NCBI GenBank assembly: GCA_028710415.1
Contig: JAQTUE010000027.1
Span: forward strand, 1 to 64,000
From: Paludibacter sp.
GTDB taxonomy: Bacteria > Bacteroidota > Bacteroidia > Bacteroidales > Paludibacteraceae
DNA: 64,000 nt
Reading direction: 5' to 3'
The position numbers were made by a program, and so were the translations under genes. The first letter of the stretch is position 1; every line of letters begins with the position of its first letter. Under the pieces are notes generated by a model. It had not been told where the DNA came from, ran no database searches, and saw only the letters and a list, made by a program, of their open reading frames with translations. Positions 53,853 to 61,651 of the stretch are shown here, piece by piece.

Positions 53853-56800
53853 TTAAAATTGAAGATTAGCACCAAAGGTAAAAGTCCGTGATTTGGGGAA
53901 TGATGAATAATCCACCCCCACAGAAGGTACGCCGTTGTTAGAAGCGTCTGAATTGATTTCCGGATCAAAACCTTTATATTTGGTGATCACCAGTAAATTA
54001 TTGCCTGTAACATAGATTCTGACTTTATTGATCCATTTCACCGGTTTAGTGTTAAAAGTATATCCGAGTGTCAGGTTCGAAAGTCGAAAGAAAGAACCAT
54101 CTTCAATAAATCTGGAAGAAAATGCGTTTGAATTTCCCGGGTTCTCTGGGGATGTCAAAATATCAGCCCGTACATTGCTCGATTTGTCAAGTGTTCCTTT
54201 CACAAACAGAGCATTTGCAGTGTTGTTATAAATCACATTCCCCTGGGTTCCATACCAGAACATACTGAAATCAAAATTTTTATATCTGACGGTCGAAGTC
54301 AGGCTGAAAGTCATGCTTGGCAAGGCAGTGCCCAGGTATTCCAATACCGGAATACCGTTGCTGTCTGATTTATAAATACTCATCCCGTTGGAATCAAATC
54401 CCTGGAATACCATTCCGTAAAATGATCCGATGGGCTGGTCATTGGCAATACGTTGAACAGTCGTTCCCGATAGTCCCTGACCGGCTGCAGTCCCTGTACG
54501 TATTGGGGTAGGCAACCCTTTAACGTTATTCTTCACATTGGAAACATTAACCGTCACATCCCAATTCAGGTCTTTCCGGTCAACAATCAACCCGGTCAAA
54601 CCTACTTCAACTCCGTTATTCAGGATTTGTAACCCGGGGACATTTTGCCACTGGGTGGCAGTTGGCGAAGGAGCCTGTGCCGGAATTTCAAGAAGCACAT
54701 CAGTCGTTGCCTTGTTAAACAAGTCTATGGTGCCGCTTATCCGGTTCTTCAGGATTCCAATATCAATTCCAAAATTGATTTGATTGGTCGATTCCCATTT
54801 AATATCCGGATTTGGCGTTCTTTTGAAAGTAATGCCCGGTATAAGATTTCCACCTACAAGTACGTTGGCATCCGGCTGGGTTCCAACCGACATTAATGAA
54901 ACCTTATCCGGGATTTCCTGGTTTCCGGTAATACCCCATCCTAACCTGAGTTTCAAGTTACTGAATAGAGCTACATCCTGCATGAAATTTTCATCAATCA
55001 TACGCCAGGCAATAGCGGCTGATGGGAAGTTTCCATATTTAAAGTTAGCGCCAAATTTGGATGATCCATCCCGGCGCAGTGTAAAAGTGAGTAAATATTT
55101 ATCTTTAAATGAATAGTTGATACGTCCGAAGAATGATTGCAATTCACGTTCATAAGCAGTGGATGACACTACTGCCGATGAAAAGTTGCCGTATTGCAGG
55201 TTATCGGTATATTTAATTCCTTCTACTTCAAAACCCTGCACATCAGTATTGTTGGTAATCCCATTGAAATTCTGATACGAATGACCCAACAGGAAATTAA
55301 AAGTATGTTCAGAGTTTATCTTAGTGGTGTAGGTAATATAGTTTTCAATTAACCGGTTATTGGCAATAATATTATTGATATTAGCCTCCCCTTTATTCGA
55401 CAAGTAGCTTAACTGTTTGTTTTGATTTACCCGCCGCTCTGCATTTGTTCTATCCAGCCCGACATTCAATTTATACTTTAAGCCGTTCATGATCTCAAAT
55501 TCGGCAGAGAGGTTCCCCAAAACCCGAAGGGTATTTACCTGGTCATCCACCAGGTTCATCATAGCTACCGGGTTGCGTTGGTCTGTAGCCCGTTGAAAAT
55601 AAGTCCCATCCGTATTAAAGACCGGGAATGTGGGATTTGACTTCAAGGCTGAAATTATCAGGTCACCCTCATAGCCGGAACCGCTTGCCTCTGAAATGGG
55701 TAGACGCCTGTCCTGCTGCTGTGAGGCTACTATACTCCCTGTCAGCAATAATTTATCATTAAAGGCTTTTTGTGTAAATTTCAGGTTCCCGTTTATTTTA
55801 TTGATGCCTGAATTATGCACTATGCCCTGTTCGTCCAAATAACCCAGGGAGGCATGATAAGTTGATCTTTCACTGCCACCACTGAATCCAACTGCATGGT
55901 TCTGTGTAAAGGCAGTCCTGAAGAGTTGATCCTGCCAATCGGTACTTGCACCTAAATCCAGCAATTTTGTATTGTCTGCGCGTGTATACGACCTGAACTG
56001 GGCAGCGCTTAACACATCCATCCTCTGACGGATAGCAGAAACTCCCAGGTAGGCATCATACGTTATGGTCCCTACTCCTGATTTGCCTTTCTTTGTTGTG
56101 ATCAGGACTACCCCGTTTGCTCCCCGTGCACCATAAATGGCGGTGGAAGAAGCATCTTTCAAAATATCTATCGTTTCTATATCTTCCGGGTTTATAAATC
56201 CCAGCGGATTTTTACTTCCTCCGCTGCCATAACCGGCAGCACTACCTCCCGTAGGAGTAAGGTTTGTGTTATCAAGCGGTACACCATCCACCACATAAAG
56301 TGGTTCCTGTCCCGAACGGATGGAATTAGACCCCCTGATCCGAACACTCATCCCACCACCAGGCTCTCCGTTGTTCTGGGTGATATTCACACCCGGAATA
56401 CGGCCTTGCATCATTTCTACCGGCGACGTTGCCGTTGACTTGTTCATATCCTTTTCGGACAATCGATTGGTTGCACCTGTTAAGTCTGATTTTCGCTGCA
56501 CACCATACCCAATAGCAACTACTTCCTCCAGCATCTGGGAACTCTCTGACAATACAACGTTGAATACCTGCTTTGCACCAATTTCAATCTCCTGGGAAGC
56601 ATATCCGATGTATGAGAATACGAGTGTCTTAGCATTCGACGGCAACTCCAGGCTAAAGCTGCCATTAAAATCAGTAATGACACCTGTTGTGGTCCCTTTC
56701 ACTAATATGCTGACACCGATGAGGGGTTCCCCTTTTTCGTCGGTCACTTTCCCGGAGATCTTGGGTTGTTGGGCCATCGCATCGATTGAGAGCAGGCTCA

Positions 56801-56855
56801 GGAGTATAATAAATATCCCTGAAACCATTCTTTTTAAAATTATTCTCTTTTTCAT
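53853..56855 (-). CDS. SusC-family TonB-dependent transporter, second pair
   Basis: A 1000-residue transporter with a signal peptide ending AMAQ, a carboxypeptidase-like domain (GKVTDEKGEPLIGVSILVKG, about 35-54), a plug domain (VVAIGYGVQRKSDLTGATNR; DASSTAIYGARGANGVVLIT) and a barrel ending FGANLQF. With SusD2 and the GH13 enzyme it forms a small separate uptake operon, probably for an alpha-glucoside. The 30-bp fructan operator is absent upstream, so regulation differs. The sequence is clearly divergent from the first SusC. Confidence 0.92.
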   Translation of the reverse strand: MKKRIILKRMVSGIFIILLSLLSIDAMAQQPKISGKVTDEKGEPLIGVSILVKGTTTGVITDFNGSFSLELPSNAKTLVFSYIGYASQEIEIGAKQVFNVVLSESSQMLEEVVAIGYGVQRKSDLTGATNRLSEKDMNKSTATSPVEMMQGRIPGVNITQNNGEPGGGMSVRIRGSNSIRSGQEPLYVVDGVPLDNTNLTPTGGSAAGYGSGGSKNPLGFINPEDIETIDILKDASSTAIYGARGANGVVLITTKKGKSGVGTITYDAYLGVSAIRQRMDVLSAAQFRSYTRADNTKLLDLGASTDWQDQLFRTAFTQNHAVGFSGGSERSTYHASLGYLDEQGIVHNSGINKINGNLKFTQKAFNDKLLLTGSIVASQQQDRRLPISEASGSGYEGDLIISALKSNPTFPVFNTDGTYFQRATDQRNPVAMMNLVDDQVNTLRVLGNLSAEFEIMNGLKYKLNVGLDRTNAERRVNQNKQLSYLSNKGEANINNIIANNRLIENYITYTTKINSEHTFNFLLGHSYQNFNGITNNTDVQGFEVEGIKYTDNLQYGNFSSAVVSSTAYERELQSFFGRINYSFKDKYLLTFTLRRDGSSKFGANFKYGNFPSAAIAWRMIDENFMQDVALFSNLKLRLGWGITGNQEIPDKVSLMSVGTQPDANVLVGGNLIPGITFKRTPNPDIKWESTNQINFGIDIGILKNRISGTIDLFNKATTDVLLEIPAQAPSPTATQWQNVPGLQILNNGVEVGLTGLIVDRKDLNWDVTVNVSNVKNNVKGLPTPIRTGTAAGQGLSGTTVQRIANDQPIGSFYGMVFQGFDSNGMSIYKSDSNGIPVLEYLGTALPSMTFSLTSTVRYKNFDFSMFWYGTQGNVIYNNTANALFVKGTLDKSSNVRADILTSPENPGNSNAFSSRFIEDGSFFRLSNLTLGYTFNTKPVKWINKVRIYVTGNNLLVITKYKGFDPEINSDASNNGVPSVGVDYSSFPKSRTFTFGANLQF

Positions 56856-57055
56856 GGTTTGATAATTATAAAAAAGTTATAAATCAATTCCGGATCAATG
56901 TTATGTGTTTGTTTTATTAGCATTTAAGTATGATAAAATATTCATATCACAACCATTTAACATGTTATTTTGTTTTGTTTTTTTGTATTTTTATTTCATT
57001 CTCTTGCTTTTTTATACAACTCCATATTGTTAACAAATTAATGGCTGATACCCAT
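56856..57055. other. susC2 leader/promoter region, no box recognised
   Basis: This AT-rich region upstream of the second susC has many T-runs. I find no TAnnTTTG box and no copy of the fructan operator on the minus strand, so its promoter remains unassigned. Confidence 0.4.
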
Positions 57056-57088
57056 AAAAAAATCCCTGTAAGGAGTTAACTTACAGGG
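57056..57088 (-). terminator. Terminator after the alpha/beta-hydrolase gene
   Basis: On the minus strand CCCTGTAAG, a short loop and CTTACAGGG form a 9-bp stem, followed by ATTTTTTTA. It ends transcription from 57248 and beyond before susC2 begins. Confidence 0.82.
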
Positions 57089-57247
57089 AGCGTTTTCAGG
57101 ATTCAATTCGGGATGTGTATTGAAGTTTTAATCTGTAATACAGCACCATACACGGACAATCATCCGGATATCTACAGGAATTGCTGTAATCATCCGGGGC
57201 AGCATCCGGTGATCTTTAGGTTGTACGATTTTCAATGATTAAATTTG

Positions 57248-58027
57248 TTAAAGCCTTAACCATTTAGATAGTTTCTGGATATAGTCCCATTGCAGTTTAG
57301 GGTGCAGCATGCCATGGGTAGCCCGTTTCATATGCAGGTATACTAACTTTGAGGAATCGTTTACTGCCGCCAGATAATTTTCTGTAGTTTGAATGGGTAC
57401 GTGGTGGTCCCTTTCGGAAGTAACCATCATCAAACTACCTTTGAATTCATTGATGGCCTTTAAGGCATAACTTTCGGAACAGGCATGCTTCTTACATTTC
57501 CACTGGCTGAATGAATTGCCGGCTAATCTGATCTGGGGTATATCGGCAAATCCTTCATTCGGGAAATCGGTGGGTACCCGCAATGCCATTTTCTGAACAG
57601 GACGCTTTGCCGATAATAAACAGGCCAGGTAACCTCCAAAACTCTCACCCACGACGCGAATATTGTTTTTGTCAACGCCGGTGGTATTTGCGAGGAAGTC
57701 ATACGCGGCAATCACATCGTCCAGGTAATCGGCACGGCAAAGGCTGTGAATGTCACCATCGCTGCCCATACCCCGTAATGCTACTGTCAAACAAATAGTA
57801 TGAGGCTTTCTGGAAATAAAGCCTGCATAGAAACTGGAGGTCGTCAGCCGGTAACTGGCGGGATTCCATCCGGCAATAAACAAGATGGCTGAATCATGTT
57901 TCAACTTTTCAGCTTCACCATAAAGCCTTCCGTTCAGGGTATAACCCTTTGCGGGAATAATTACCGTTTTTCCCTGAAATGCGAAATACAGGGCAATCAA
58001 AATAATTGTAATGGTCAGGGTAATCAT
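57248..58027 (-). CDS. Alpha/beta hydrolase with N-terminal membrane anchor
   Basis: A 259-residue protein. Residues 1-16 are hydrophobic (MITLTITIILIALYFAF), an anchor or signal. The serine-hydrolase elbow GESFGG is at about 127-132, a likely Asp is in TSERDHHVP (about 211-219) and the His is in THGMLHP near residue 239. It resembles dienelactone hydrolase/S9-like esterases. Substrate unknown. It stands alone, with its own terminator downstream and 204 bases to the creatininase-family gene. Confidence 0.8.
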   Translation of the reverse strand: MITLTITIILIALYFAFQGKTVIIPAKGYTLNGRLYGEAEKLKHDSAILFIAGWNPASYRLTTSSFYAGFISRKPHTICLTVALRGMGSDGDIHSLCRADYLDDVIAAYDFLANTTGVDKNNIRVVGESFGGYLACLLSAKRPVQKMALRVPTDFPNEGFADIPQIRLAGNSFSQWKCKKHACSESYALKAINEFKGSLMMVTSERDHHVPIQTTENYLAAVNDSSKLVYLHMKRATHGMLHPKLQWDYIQKLSKWLRL

Positions 58028-58231
58028 AGAACTGAAATATAAATAATCATGAATAATAACAAGCTCTGGTATAAGAACCCGTAAATGAACAATATTTATT
58101 CTTACTATTCAATGTTTTCCACTTTTTATAGTTGAAATTTCATATTATTATATTTCTAAAAATAGCATTTTTTTAAACTCTGTAAAAACGCACAATGGGC
58201 AAAGTCCTTTGTTGAAATTGATTATAACCAA

Positions 58232-58999
58232 TTAGATATAAAGATTCTCCATCTCAGCCTCAGCAAAATCAACCAAAAAATCAGATAAAACATCGGTTAC
58301 CCTTTCAGCAAAGCGTTTCCCCCTTTCGGCAGTAGCAGCTTTGGGGTTTCCTATGCCGGTATCGGTAGTCACTTTAGTCCAGTGGCGGGGTATCCATGCT
58401 TGCTTGTTTCTTAAAGCAGGAATACTAAATGATTTACTTTCTCCCTCACCTGCCATCTCCAACGGCAATACCCATTCAGGGTGGAAATGCATCATGACTG
58501 ATGTTTCCAGTTCGTCGGCATGATCCCCGACTACTGTAAAGTAATCCGCAGCTTTTTCAACGGTGTACCAATCGCTGACAGCAATGTAAAAGTCAGGATA
58601 ATCAATGGCCAGGTCCCGGATCATATTCCGGAAGTTATTCCCGCCATGGCCATTCACGATCACCAGTTTCCGCAATCCCTGACGGTAAAGCGATGTCACA
58701 ATATCAGTCAGGATAGCACGTTGTGTATCGTACCGGGCATGAATGCAGAATGGCAAATCAGTCTGTCCCGGATTCTGGGAACCAAAGGGGACTGCAGGCA
58801 ACACGATGCTTTTAACTCTTTTTGCTTGTGCTTTCTCAACAGCCAGACAGGCTATGTCTTTCGACAGGATCGCATCCGTACCATACGGGAGGTGCAGATT
58901 ATGGGGTTCTGTGGCTCCCCAGGGCAGGACGGCAAGAGTAAATATTTCTTCCTTTACATCATTCCATGCCGTAATGGATAAATCAATTCCTTTTTTCAT
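58232..58999 (-). CDS. Creatininase-family amidohydrolase
   Basis: A 255-residue metal enzyme of the creatininase fold: LPWGATEPHNLHLPYGTDA (metal ligands Glu, His and Asp, about residues 26-44), NGHGGN (about 116-121) and GDHADELETS (Glu ligand, about 161-170). The start is the ATG at 58999 (MKKGIDLSITAWNDV); the longer open frame to 59035 runs into a palindromic repeat. Family members cut cyclic amides or related bonds, as in creatinine, formamide intermediates or mycofactocin precursors. The substrate here is unknown. Confidence 0.85.
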   Translation of the reverse strand: MKKGIDLSITAWNDVKEEIFTLAVLPWGATEPHNLHLPYGTDAILSKDIACLAVEKAQAKRVKSIVLPAVPFGSQNPGQTDLPFCIHARYDTQRAILTDIVTSLYRQGLRKLVIVNGHGGNNFRNMIRDLAIDYPDFYIAVSDWYTVEKAADYFTVVGDHADELETSVMMHFHPEWVLPLEMAGEGESKSFSIPALRNKQAWIPRHWTKVTTDTGIGNPKAATAERGKRFAERVTDVLSDFLVDFAEAEMENLYI

Positions 59000-59016
59000 A
59001 ATTAATCTGTGGACCA

Positions 59017-59051
59017 TAGCGACGGCTTCACTCAAAGTGAAGCCGTCGCTA
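59017..59051. repeat. GACGGCTTCA hairpin repeat, copy 2
   Basis: TAGCGACGGCTTCACT (59017-59032), loop CAA, AGTGAAGCCGTCGCTA (59036-59051): a perfect 16-bp stem. The core GACGGCTTC is shared with hairpins at 6934-6983 and 60868-60898. No T-run follows on either strand. Confidence 0.78.
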
Positions 59052-59069
59052 GTTAAAGTAAGGATTATA

Positions 59070-59807
59070 TTAGTTTGAATTTTTTATACAACGAACCGAC
59101 AAACCACTCAACTTCTTCTTATTATACCGTTCCACCGTGTTCAGGTCATAGTTTAGCATCACGCTTAGTGCCGTAGTATCCGATTTAACGGTTGCACTCC
59201 ACCAACTGCCTGTTAACCTGATTGAGTTGAATGAATGTCCCTTATTATCCCGTAATCCACCAGGAAGAGCGGTAAATCCGGAACTGTTGTTCAATGCGAT
59301 ATTATTGCCAATTGCTCCCGATCTGGTTGAAGCAGCCCAATTGCCCGCTGCTGCCAGTGTCTTTGACAATGATCCTGACTTATACAGATAATCATTCACA
59401 TTATTCTCCAGCAACGTCCAGTCCTCTTCAGTAGGCACATGCCAGCCTTTGGGAGCTAATTTGCCTGTATTCACCGCATACCAGTTGTAAAGCGCGCCAT
59501 ATACATTTTTATTGGCAACAGAATCATTGTTATACCAACAGTACCCCGGTACATTCAGGTTCGTCCAGGCAGCACTGTCTGAGGTCATAGTGATACTGGT
59601 GCTGTCATTAAACCGGGTGGTTTTCAGGTTCTCCATCATCCAGGTTTGAGTTCCGATGGTTACAGTATGATATTCATTCCCATCAACATCCTTCACCGTA
59701 CCTCCAAACTCCGGGGCATTAACCGTATTGCATCCCGCAACAATTGCAAATACCAGCAATACAAACACCCAATTAAAACACTTGACTTTTTGGATCGATT
59801 TCAACAT
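59070..59807 (-). CDS. FISUMP-domain lipoprotein
   Basis: A 245-residue lipoprotein (lipobox ending AGC, Cys26) with the Fibrobacter succinogenes major paralogous domain: VKDVDGNEYHTVTIGTQTWM (about 38-57), MENLKTTRFND, YGALYNWYAV, LAPKGWHVPTEEDW and the closing GLSVRCIKN. These domains are common on Bacteroidota and Fibrobacter surfaces and their ligand is unknown. A -7 box TATCTTTG lies 57 bases upstream. It is probably a single-gene unit. Confidence 0.85.
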   Translation of the reverse strand: MLKSIQKVKCFNWVFVLLVFAIVAGCNTVNAPEFGGTVKDVDGNEYHTVTIGTQTWMMENLKTTRFNDSTSITMTSDSAAWTNLNVPGYCWYNNDSVANKNVYGALYNWYAVNTGKLAPKGWHVPTEEDWTLLENNVNDYLYKSGSLSKTLAAAGNWAASTRSGAIGNNIALNNSSGFTALPGGLRDNKGHSFNSIRLTGSWWSATVKSDTTALSVMLNYDLNTVERYNKKKLSGLSVRCIKNSN

Positions 59808-59863
59808 ATATTATTTTAATATGGATTTATCTTTCAACCTTTCTGGTTAAAACTATTCTTATG

Positions 59864-59871
59864 CAAAGATA
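59864..59871 (-). promoter_or_regulatory. Probable -7 box of the FISUMP gene
   Basis: TATCTTTG on the minus strand followed by CATAAG, 57 bases before the start codon. It matches TAnnTTTG, but no TTG lies 19 bases upstream, so this is a partial promoter match. Confidence 0.45.
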
Positions 59872-60419
59872 CATTTCAATTTTTGAATAGGTTGTATAAT
59901 AATCAAATAAGTGTAAGCTCTAAGCCTGTAATTGCTTATATTGGATAAGCTATTTGAAACAAATGCATCATCTCCAATTATTAACCCTTTTCATTTAAGA
60001 GCCATAATTTGTTCCTGGACAGAGAGAGAGAAGTTTTATTATAGTTCATATAGGCTTAGAGGTTAGAAATTAAAAGCCTGATATAAAAGCGAAAACTCGC
60101 CCGGGTGCGCTGTTCAATTGGGAAGCGTGGCGAGTATTATTGATACAAAAGTAATAAGTGTTATTACAAACATCAAGTATATTAACACAAATATTTCTAA
60201 AATAAATATGGTTGCTCTGTGAAGTCATATCAAAATATATTTTATAATAATGTATTGGCATTTGAGTTAGTCTGAACATGTCGATAATATTTTTTTTCAA
60301 TTATTGTAATACAGTCTAGCGTGGTATAAATCAATCAGATTATCCCTCTTAAAGTTTATTCTACTCAAAAGTCAAACAATAATTATAATTAGATAAAAGA
60401 TTACAATACAGACCTGCAA
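59872..60419. other. Gene-free AT-rich stretch
   Basis: I see no supported gene. A short GC-richer patch at 60090-60135 has the inverted pair ACTCGCC / GGCGAGT around a 27-base loop. A 76-codon minus-strand frame over this region has coding-unlike composition. Confidence 0.4.
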
Positions 60420-60851
60420 TTATTTAGAATACATATCCGGTGTAATGGAAATCAAAAACAGAAATACTTTATCTTTATCGTGATACGAATAATTCATGGT
60501 AACCTTATGATCCCGATGGCTCTTTAGTTCCGGGTTTGTCTTAATGGAATTTAATATCCCCGGCTCCAGGGCTTTCTTCAACGATTCAATGTCCAGCGAA
60601 TCCTTGACATAATTCACCAACGTATAATTGTACTGGAGCACCAGCCCGGGCAAAGCAACCGTATTATCCAGCCGGGTATCCTTATCAACAAACATGGGGC
60701 ATATCTTATTTGCCTCACTTGCTGAATTTGCCAGATCTTTATCAAACCCCGGTGCCGCAAAAAACAAATGCTGCAGCAATACTACCAAAAATACTCCCAC
60801 AACTGCACCCAGCCCATTCCTGATTTTCTTATTTCTTTCTTCCGGTTCCAT
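60420..60851 (-). CDS. Small membrane-anchored protein of unknown function
   Basis: A 143-residue protein. A charged N-terminus (MEPEERNKKIRNG) is followed by one membrane helix (about 14-33, GAVVGVFLVVLLQHLFF) and an extracytoplasmic domain of about 110 residues with DTRLDNTVALPGLVLQYNYT, ALEPGILNSIKTNPELKSHR and HDKDKVFLFLISITP. The layout (early helix, beta domain with 'N..ALPG..L.Y.Y') resembles small single-pass proteins found in many bacteria. No function is known to me. Confidence 0.65.
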   Translation of the reverse strand: MEPEERNKKIRNGLGAVVGVFLVVLLQHLFFAAPGFDKDLANSASEANKICPMFVDKDTRLDNTVALPGLVLQYNYTLVNYVKDSLDIESLKKALEPGILNSIKTNPELKSHRDHKVTMNYSYHDKDKVFLFLISITPDMYSK

Positions 60852-60867
60852 ATTATTTTGTTTTTTT

Positions 60868-60898
60868 TTGACGGCTTCACTTCGGGTGAAGCCGTCAA
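60868..60898. repeat. GACGGCTTCA hairpin repeat, copy 3
   Basis: TTGACGGCTTCAC (60868-60880), loop TTCGG, GTGAAGCCGTCAA (60886-60898), a perfect 13-bp stem 16 bases upstream of a start codon. A run of T (plus strand) lies directly before it. Confidence 0.75.
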
Positions 60899-61018
60899 TA
60901 GTTATAATTAAGTCGCTACAAAACTACAGATTATTTTTTATAATTTACAGATTCCTAATCATATCTTTTAAATAACTAACTGAACCTTTCAAATGGAGTA
61001 TTCGACATCCCGATTTTC

Positions 61019-61205
61019 GGGACTTCAAACGTTTCAAACGTTTCAAACTCTTTTTTAACGCTGACATGTCTTCGACGATGTCAGGTTATTCTCCTAAATC
61101 TGGTATTAATAGAGATACACTTCATTCTCAATAAACGCTGAACACGGAACGCTGAACCTTTCAAATTCTCAAACCCTTCAAACCCTTCAAACTCTTCAAA
61201 CTGTA
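61019..61205. repeat. TTCAAAC tandem repeats
   Basis: TTCAAACGTTTCAAACG repeats at 61024-61050 and CTCAAACCCTTCAAACCC repeats at 61167-61203, with AACGCTGAACACGGAACGCT between. The same words recur at 61500-61580. The region has no gene. Confidence 0.65.
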
Positions 61206-61395
61206 TTTCTTAAAAACCCTTATTTTTCTTTTGTATTTGTTCGCTTAGTAGAAAATCCAGCTACCTCAGAACCTGCCCTTATTCCCTCATTATGTTGCTA
61301 ATATACAGTAATATAATTAGGGAATAAGGATGGAATTTAGGGGTTACAGTTTTCTACTTAGGGTGCTACAACAAAAATAAGGGTTTTTCTTAAGG
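61206..61395. repeat. Complete family C palindrome (about 190 bp)
   Basis: The left arm starts at 61212 with AAAAACCCTTATTTTTCTTT and has AGTAGAAAATCC, ending CCCTTATTCCCT. The right arm is its inverted copy: AGGGAATAAGGATGGAATTT, GGGGTTACAGTTTTCTACTT, AAAATAAGGGTTTTT (to 61388). Only the right-arm version is present in the array copies (18000, 23166, 24640, 27887). No open frame inside. Confidence 0.75.
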
Positions 61396-61396
61396 T

Positions 61397-61471
61397 GGTT
61401 AATTCGTTAATTGGTTAATTAGTTGATTGGTTGATTGAGTTGATTGGTTAATTCGTTGATTGGTTGACTGG
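61397..61471. repeat. GGTTGATT-type tandem repeat
   Basis: Degenerate 8-base units GGTTAATT, CGTTAATT, GGTTAATT, AGTTGATT, GGTTGATT and so on. It is the inverted counterpart of the repeat at 28100-28152. AACACGGAACGCTGAACACG-type repeats follow at 61515-61560. Confidence 0.65.
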
Positions 61472-61590
61472 ATAATAGAGTTATTATTCCAATTGCAGAA
61501 TGCTTCAATCCCAATAACACGGAACGCTGAACACGGAACACGGAACACAGAACGCTGAACCTTTCAAACCTTTCAAACATACTTTCAACT

Positions 61591-61620
61591 AAAGAGAGGC
61601 TAAGCATTTTGCCCAGCCTC
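61591..61620 (-). terminator. Probable sppA terminator
   Basis: On the minus strand GAGGCT..GC, an AAAAT loop and GC..AGCCTC form a GC-rich stem about 32 bases after the sppA stop, followed by TCTTTAGTTG, a weak T-rich tail. Confidence 0.55.
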
Positions 61621-61651
61621 CCTGTAGAATCTTTGTAAATAGAATGAGATC

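Noticed and set aside
56856..57055. A third copy of the fructan operator before susC2
   Set aside because: Only a short T-rich partial match (TTTGTATTTTTATTTCA) is present; the TCATCATCGTG core is missing.
60070..60300. 76-codon minus-strand frame
   Set aside because: Coding-unlike residues (many Tyr, Asn, Cys and His), no domain, and it covers an AT-rich gap.
61019..61205. CRISPR array
   Set aside because: Repeat units are 7-9 bases and nearly contiguous; there are no spacers of constant length and no cas genes.
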